Source: Salipiger mucosus DSM 16094
GTDB lineage: Bacteria > Pseudomonadota > Alphaproteobacteria > Rhodobacterales > Rhodobacteraceae
DNA: 64,000 nt
NCBI RefSeq assembly: GCF_000442255.1
Contig: NZ_KE557281.1
Span: 53,158 to 117,157, forward strand
Direction: 5' to 3'
Position numbers and translations under genes: made by a program. Below are positions 60,274-64,000 of the stretch, piece after piece. Position 1 is the stretch's first letter. Every line of letters begins with the position of its first letter. The notes under the pieces were generated by a model. That model did no database searches, was not told where the DNA came from, and saw only the letters and a program-made list of their open reading frames with translations.

Positions 60274-61034
60274 AACATCTCAGGATCGCAACAGCCGTTT
60301 CCCTGGCTGCACTTACCCTTTCCGCCTGCGAACTTCAGAACGTCGGTCAGGAGCCGGAACTGTCCGAAATCAGGATCGACGGGGCCACGCACCCGGAGGC
60401 GAACAGCATCAGCGTTCCGATGCCGGATCAGGAGCCTGAACGGACCCTGGAGCGCGCGGAGGGCACCTCTCTCTGGGCCGCGGGGTCCGGTTCGTTCTTC
60501 AATGATCAGCGCGCTGACAAGGTCGGGGATATCCTGACAGTGAATATCGAAATCCAGGATGAGGCGTCGCTGTCGAACGAGACGGAGGTGGAGCGCTCGT
60601 CCGATACGGAAGTCGGCTTCCCCGGGTTCTTCGGCTACGGCAGCAGGATCACGGAAGTTCTCCCCGGCGTCGGGGCGGAAGAGCTTCCCGCTGACGGCCC
60701 GGTCGTCGATCTGGGCTCCACGAACAGCAGCGAAGGGTCCGGGTCCGTGGATCGCAACGAAGAGATCTCGCTCAAGGTGGCCGCGATGGTGATCGACAAG
60801 CTTCCCAACGGGAACCTCGTGATCGCCGGTCGGCAGGAAGTGCGCGTGAACTACGAACTGCGGGAACTGCGCGTGGCCGGCCTGGTGCGGCGGGAAGACA
60901 TCTCGGCCGAGAACACCATCGCCTATGACAAGATCGCGGAGGCCCGCATCGCCTATGGTGGGAAGGGATCGATCTCCCGGGCGCAGAAGCCGAGGTACGG
61001 CCAGGAAGCTCTGGATATCGTCCTTCCGTACTGA
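60270..61034 (+). CDS. flgH: Flagellar L-ring lipoprotein FlgH
   Basis: This encodes 254 residues from a TTG start overlapping the flgA stop. The lipoprotein signal ends at ALTLSAC with Cys20. The L-ring sequence is present: SLWAAGSGSFFNDQRADKVG, DILTVNIEIQDEASLSNETE, NGNLVIAGRQEVRVNYELRE and VRREDISAENTIAYDKIAEA. FlgH forms the outer-membrane L-ring. Confidence 0.96.
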   Translation: MKHLRIATAVSLAALTLSACELQNVGQEPELSEIRIDGATHPEANSISVPMPDQEPERTLERAEGTSLWAAGSGSFFNDQRADKVGDILTVNIEIQDEASLSNETEVERSSDTEVGFPGFFGYGSRITEVLPGVGAEELPADGPVVDLGSTNSSEGSGSVDRNEEISLKVAAMVIDKLPNGNLVIAGRQEVRVNYELRELRVAGLVRREDISAENTIAYDKIAEARIAYGGKGSISRAQKPRYGQEALDIVLPY

Positions 61035-61044
61035 GATATGCACT

Positions 61045-61082
61045 GGGTTCAACCCGGCCTCTTCGTGGTAAGGGTTGAACCC
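61045..61082. terminator. Hairpin between flgH and the second FliL-like gene
   Basis: GGGTTCAACCC (61045-61055) pairs perfectly with GGGTTGAACCC (61072-61082) around a 16-base loop. It follows the flgH stop by 10 bases. There is no T-tract, so it may only weaken read-through into the next gene. Confidence 0.5.
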
Positions 61083-61132
61083 GTCGTTAACTTTCCAACT
61101 TAACTGCCTGGCATAAGTTTGGGAAAAGAATA

Positions 61133-61621
61133 ATGAAAAAGACGCTGGGCATCCTCCTGGGAACAGTCATGGTATTCTCGTCTGCGGGGTTCGCGGCCGG
61201 GACGTTTCTCATCGGAAACGGAACGCCGGCACATGCGTCCACGGGGCAGGAAACGGCTTCCGGGGACGGACATGGAGAGCCGGCCCCCAAGAAAACCGAA
61301 AACCTCGTGGTCGAAGTCGGACGGGTCATGGTGCCGATCTACAAGGCACGGTCCATCACCTACGTGGTTGCCCAGGTCGGGCTGTCGATGCCGGAGTCCG
61401 AAGAGGCCGACTTCTTCCGGAGCGAACAGGGTGCCACCCAGGTTCGAAACGACATCATCTCATCGATGATGCACCTGGCGGAGAGCCCGATCCTGAACGG
61501 GCCGGATATCGACTCCGACAAGCTGTCGGGGCACGTGCTGGCCGCGCTGGAGGAGGACTATCAGGATGTCGAGGATGTCCTGTTCATCAGTCTGACGAAG
61601 CGCGACGTCGCTCGCGGCTGA
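61133..61621 (+). CDS. FliL-like periplasmic protein (second copy)
   Basis: This encodes 162 residues. One N-terminal membrane/signal segment (LGILLGTVMVFSSAGFAAGT) precedes an acidic linker, then a domain with the FliL outline: LVVEVGRVMVPIYKARSITY, a helix with VRNDIISSMMHLAESPILNG and an end of DVEDVLFISLTKRD, close to the usual FliL ending. It is divergent in detail from the fliL at 35642. It lies 98 bases after flgH, separated by a hairpin and a TTAA pair, and is likely a flagellar accessory. Confidence 0.6.
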   Translation: MKKTLGILLGTVMVFSSAGFAAGTFLIGNGTPAHASTGQETASGDGHGEPAPKKTENLVVEVGRVMVPIYKARSITYVVAQVGLSMPESEEADFFRSEQGATQVRNDIISSMMHLAESPILNGPDIDSDKLSGHVLAALEEDYQDVEDVLFISLTKRDVARG

Positions 61622-61710
61622 GGTGTCGCGGGCGGACATTCAGGCGGGTCGCCAGTGGAGAGACTACCGATCCCCTAGAGGAAAGGTGTCTCTCGTGCTA
61701 TATTCGCTAT

Positions 61711-61896
61711 ATGAAAAAGCTGCTCGAAGACCAGATCCAGGCGCGCGAGACAGATGGTGTGCCGATCACCCAGAAGCTCAAGGTGGCGGGCGATCCGGAG
61801 CCTTTGCCCGCTGTGAAGCCACGCAAGTGGTCCAGATCTTTGTCTTCCTGTCGCCGTATTGCGCCGGAGCCCAAGCAAAATTCGATAGGCGACTGA
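61711..61896 (+). CDS. Small ORF of unknown nature, possibly a gene remnant
   Basis: This could encode 61 residues (MKKLLEDQIQARETDGVPIT at the start). The first 40 residues are charged and look coding, while the last 20 are Ser/Arg-rich and look random, as if a gene was broken near 61830. There is no strong ribosome site. It lies between the end of the flagellar regulon and the converging TetR gene. No family is recognised. Confidence 0.3.
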   Translation: MKKLLEDQIQARETDGVPITQKLKVAGDPEPLPAVKPRKWSRSLSSCRRIAPEPKQNSIGD

Positions 61897-61908
61897 TTGG
61901 GTGGCCGC

Positions 61909-62484
61909 TCAAACTGAGCTGCCAATATGATGTTGTATGATCGGCCCAATCCGAGCGACAACCTCTTCCTCCGTCATATCGACCACCGGTGGCAGTCTGA
62001 GGATGTAACGGCAAAGCGCGAGACCAAAAAGCTGGCTGACTATCAGGCCTGCTCGTGTGTCAGCATCATCCAACGAGGTGATGCCCGCAATCGTCGGTGC
62101 GACCTGCTTCTCGAATATCGCACGGATCTTGTCGGAGGCGTCCTGGTTGGAGACGGCCGAGCGAAGCAGGATCGGTAGGCCGAGTGTGCTCCGCTCACCT
62201 TCCCACAGCATTAGGAAATGCCTGACGAGCCTCTCTCCAGCCTTGTCCTGCGGGATATCTTCTGGGTTCGGCAGCTTGAGATCGATCAGCACCGCCGCCG
62301 AGAACAGACCTTCCTTGGATCCGAAGTATCGCATGATCATGGCCGGATCGATTGGAACCTCCTTGGCGATTTGTCTCACCGAAGCGCCATCGTAGCCGCG
62401 TTCGTAAAACAGTCTTTGCGCGGCCTCGAGGATGGCCTGGCGGGTCTTGTCAGACTTGGGAATTTTGGCGGGTGCCTTGGTCAT
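61909..62484 (-). CDS. TetR-family transcriptional regulator
   Basis: This encodes 191 residues from ATG 62484. The N-terminal HTH is clear: KTRQAILEAAQRLFYERGYD, then GASVRQIAKEVPIDPAMIMR and YFGSKEGLF. The C-terminal ligand domain is all-helical, with LVRHFLMLWEGERSTLGLPI typical of the TetR_C group that follows a PS00-like DNA domain. It is divergent from the HXXEE gene, and two matching palindromes lie between them. Confidence 0.92.
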   Translation of the reverse strand: MTKAPAKIPKSDKTRQAILEAAQRLFYERGYDGASVRQIAKEVPIDPAMIMRYFGSKEGLFSAAVLIDLKLPNPEDIPQDKAGERLVRHFLMLWEGERSTLGLPILLRSAVSNQDASDKIRAIFEKQVAPTIAGITSLDDADTRAGLIVSQLFGLALCRYILRLPPVVDMTEEEVVARIGPIIQHHIGSSV

Positions 62485-62495
62485 AGACGAAATAT

Positions 62496-62511
62496 GCCAA
62501 CAACCGTTGAC
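62496..62511. promoter_or_regulatory. TetR operator, site 1
   Basis: GCCAAC-AACC-GTTGAC is a near-palindrome. Site 2 (62547-62562) is the same sequence in inverted orientation, with centres about 51 bases apart. Site 1 is 12 bases upstream of the tetR start and should cover the tetR promoter. Confidence 0.7.
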
Positions 62512-62546
62512 TTTTACAAGCGCGTCGTTCATTTGTCAGCGCGGAA

Positions 62547-62562
62547 GTCAACGAGCGTTGGC
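62547..62562. promoter_or_regulatory. TetR operator, site 2
   Basis: GTCAAC-GAGC-GTTGGC repeats the site 1 half-sites in reverse order. It lies 44 bases before the HXXEE start, near its promoter. Together the pair shows autorepression and control of the membrane-protein gene. Confidence 0.7.
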
Positions 62563-62605
62563 AAAATAAAGGTGGCCCGGGGATCGCCCCGGATCGGAGA
62601 AAGAC

Positions 62606-63238
62606 ATGACACCCGGATTTTTGAGCCGTCAGGACCTCGGTATCGGCACCATCATCGCGTTCGCGATGGCTGGCGTATTTGTCTGGGCAGGCGGCCAAGC
62701 CCTGCTCGCGACCTTTGTGCCCGGTCTTCTCGTGACGTGGTCGATCTTTTTCTGGATGCACCGTCGACAAGTCCAGTTGCCGGACGGGGAAGCGCTTTAC
62801 CCACTCTATTTCGGTGTGCTCGCCTGGCAGTTCCTGCACTTCAGCGAGGAGTTCATGACTGGCTTCCGCGAGAGGTTCCCGGTATTCTTCGGCTCAGAGC
62901 CGTTCTCCACAGGGCTGTTCGTCGGGATTAACATGCTTTCCTACTTCGGCTTTACGATTGCATTCATCGCCGTCTTTGCGGCGGGACGTCGGTTCCTTCT
63001 AATCCCGATGCTCTTTTTCATCGTATACGGCGCCATCGGCAACGCGATCTCCCACACCTACTGGGTGATACTGGAAGGCGGTTACTTCCCTGGCTTCTTC
63101 ACAGCGCAGCTCTACTGGGTGATCGGGACCCTGCTCCTTGCGCGTCTGGTCAGCTCCTGGCGTGTGGCGGCGGTCGCAACCTCTGCCTTTGCGATTTTTC
63201 TCGTGAGCGTGCTGAGCCTGACGATGCAGACAGCGTGA
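62606..63238 (+). CDS. HXXEE-domain membrane protein
   Basis: This encodes 210 residues with six to seven membrane spans. The family motif is HFSEE in WQFLHFSEEFMTGFRERFPV near residue 78, with the two Glu and the His that may bind metal. A conserved AISHTYWVILEGGYFPGFFT segment contains a second His. HXXEE proteins are of unknown function. It is divergent from tetR and is probably controlled by it. Confidence 0.85.
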   Translation: MTPGFLSRQDLGIGTIIAFAMAGVFVWAGGQALLATFVPGLLVTWSIFFWMHRRQVQLPDGEALYPLYFGVLAWQFLHFSEEFMTGFRERFPVFFGSEPFSTGLFVGINMLSYFGFTIAFIAVFAAGRRFLLIPMLFFIVYGAIGNAISHTYWVILEGGYFPGFFTAQLYWVIGTLLLARLVSSWRVAAVATSAFAIFLVSVLSLTMQTA

Positions 63239-63280
63239 TAGCATCCCGTCGCCAAGTCCTGACCAAAAAGGAAGAACGAC

Positions 63281-63547
63281 ATGTTTGAAACAGAGAGCAA
63301 TAGTAACCGGGTCCGGTCCCTCTTGCGTTGGATATTGAAATGGATCGGCACTGAGGTCCGGATCGCGCGCGACAAGCGCCGGCTCGAGGCGCTCCCGGAT
63401 GATCGACTTACCGACATTGGCATCGACAGGACTGACATTGCAGCTACCCTGCGCCACGGGCGCGGAATGGACATTGCCAAAGTCAGGCGCGCACGCCTTC
63501 GGATGCCCGTATTCAGGGGAGCACCCGCACCTTCGGTCTATCCCTGA
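63281..63547 (+). CDS. DUF1127 protein
   Basis: This encodes 88 residues from ATG 63281 with AAGGAAG upstream. The core is DUF1127: RIARDKRRLEALPDDRLTDI, then GIDRTDIAATLRHGRGMDIA, an arginine-rich helical unit. Small members of this family bind RNA or affect phosphate and carbon regulation in alphaproteobacteria; this longer one has an unknown role. It follows the HXXEE gene by 42 bases. Confidence 0.85.
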   Translation: MFETESNSNRVRSLLRWILKWIGTEVRIARDKRRLEALPDDRLTDIGIDRTDIAATLRHGRGMDIAKVRRARLRMPVFRGAPAPSVYP

Positions 63548-63611
63548 GGAAACGGCTTCTCCGGCTTTCCTCGCGATTGTCGGAACGCCTCTTTGGAAAG
63601 GAGAAACCCTG

Positions 63612-63680
63612 ATGCTCAAATTTCTTCTCGCCGCCTTCGCCGGCCTCGGCATTGTTGCAGAAAGGCGGCTTGAGGCGTGA
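63612..63680 (+). pseudogene. Small ORF cut by an IS5-type element
   Basis: The ATG at 63612 has AAAGGAG upstream and encodes MLKFLLAAFAGLG, a short hydrophobic start. From codon 13 the frame continues into the end of the inserted element (GGCATTGTTGC at 63648), where it soon stops. The gene is probably interrupted. Confidence 0.5.
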
Positions 63681-64000
63681 CTTCCCCTTTCCCCTTTAGT
63701 TTCAGGCCACGCGGACGATCTCGGCGGTGCCGAGGGCATTAAAGCGATTGATAAGGGCGACCCGGATGTGGATTTCGGCGGTTTGCCGATCAGGATCCCG
63801 TGCGGCGATGCGCTCGCCGAAGGCCTTCAGGCATCGCATCCTGGCCTCCACGCGGCTGCGGGCGTGGTATCCCGTCCACCGTTTCCAGAACGCCCGACCG
63901 TAGTGACGTGTGGCGCGCAGGGTTTCGTTGCGGGCCCGGGCGGCTGGGCAATCATCCTTCCACGGTCGGCCATTCTTGCGGATCGGGATGATCGCCGTGC
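63648..64000 (-). mobile_element. IS5-family insertion sequence, one end
   Basis: The transposase end runs off the right edge. The element's left boundary is likely at GGCATTGTTGC (63648), which resembles the terminal repeat of several alphaproteobacterial IS5 elements. The other end and target duplication lie beyond the window. Confidence 0.65.
63702..64000 (-). CDS. IS5-family transposase, partial C-terminus
   Basis: The last 99 codons of a transposase are visible. The stop is TGA at 63702-63704. The C-terminal YHARSRVEARMRCLKAFGER segment contains the YxxRSxVE-type catalytic Glu region of IS5/IS1182-like DDE transposases, and the nearby AARARNETLRATRHYGRAFW-type segment is typical of Rhodobacteraceae copies. 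The start and the first two catalytic Asp residues lie beyond the window. Confidence 0.85.
   Translation of the reverse strand, partial: TAIIPIRKNGRPWKDDCPAARARNETLRATRHYGRAFWKRWTGYHARSRVEARMRCLKAFGERIAARDPDRQTAEIHIRVALINRFNALGTAEIVRVA

Noticed and set aside
1..64000. CRISPR array, tRNA, rRNA or replication origin
   Set aside because: No regular repeat-spacer pattern, no tRNA-like cloverleaf and no initiator gene were seen by reading. A tRNA or covariance-model scan would settle this.

Overview
The window comes from a GC-rich alphaproteobacterium, most likely of the Rhodobacteraceae/Rhodobacterales. This rests on gene content: a flagellar regulon with the alphaproteobacterial markers FlaF, FlbT, MotE-like, DUF1217 and FtcR/CtrA-like proteins, plus a DUF1127 protein, a Rhodobacteraceae-type IS5 transposase end and an ABC-type (group 2-like) capsule export locus. 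Replicon type cannot be told from the sequence. I saw no rRNA, tRNA, CRISPR array or replication gene.

Layout. (a) 1-2322, minus strand: a small operon of poorly known genes, including a partial protein that may have an ATP-grasp-like end. (b) 2443-6922, plus strand: a YbjN-like protein, a signal-anchored protein of unknown function, a CheA-type kinase fused to a receiver domain, and CheW. A convergent OmpA-type lipoprotein and an HTH protein follow on the minus strand. (c) 8069-21054, minus strand: capsule locus with KpsS-like and KpsC-like Kdo-linker transferases, a CatB-type acetyltransferase, a 1133-residue transferase/HAD fusion, KdsA, KpsE, KpsT, KpsM, KpsD, a lipoprotein and KpsF. KdsA and KpsF supply Kdo precursors, the Kps transferases build the linker, KpsM/T pump the polymer and KpsE/D carry it to the surface. 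(d) 21119-25561, plus strand: an island of unknowns (membrane protein, 604-residue acidic protein, PD-(D/E)XK-like protein, small protein) ending in an orphan RuvA-like gene with its own sigma70-type promoter.

(e) 25543-61621: the flagellar regulon. In order: fliI | flgBC-fliEQ-transglycosylase-flhA-fliR-flhB | motE-like, DUF6468-like, fliM, fliL | fliF-fliH-fliN-Fis-like HTH-fliP-small protein-fliG-FliK-like | DUF1217 | flaF-flbT-NUDIX | flagellin | flgI-flgJ-flgN-like | ftcR-like regulator | two small genes | flgE-flgK-flgL | motA-motB and a 711-residue protein | flgFGAH and a second FliL-like gene. It covers most of the basal body, export gate, hook, filament, stator and assembly-control genes. 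No recognisable flgD, fliJ, fliO, fliD or fliS was found, nor any methyl-accepting receptor, cheR, cheB or stand-alone cheY.

(f) 61622-64000: accessory edge with a small orphan ORF, a TetR regulator facing an HXXEE membrane protein across a pair of matching operators, a DUF1127 gene, and an IS5-family element that cuts a small gene at the window end. No stretch longer than about 300 bases lacks a gene or recognisable remnant. Start codons were chosen from Shine-Dalgarno spacing and operon overlaps and are given in each entry.
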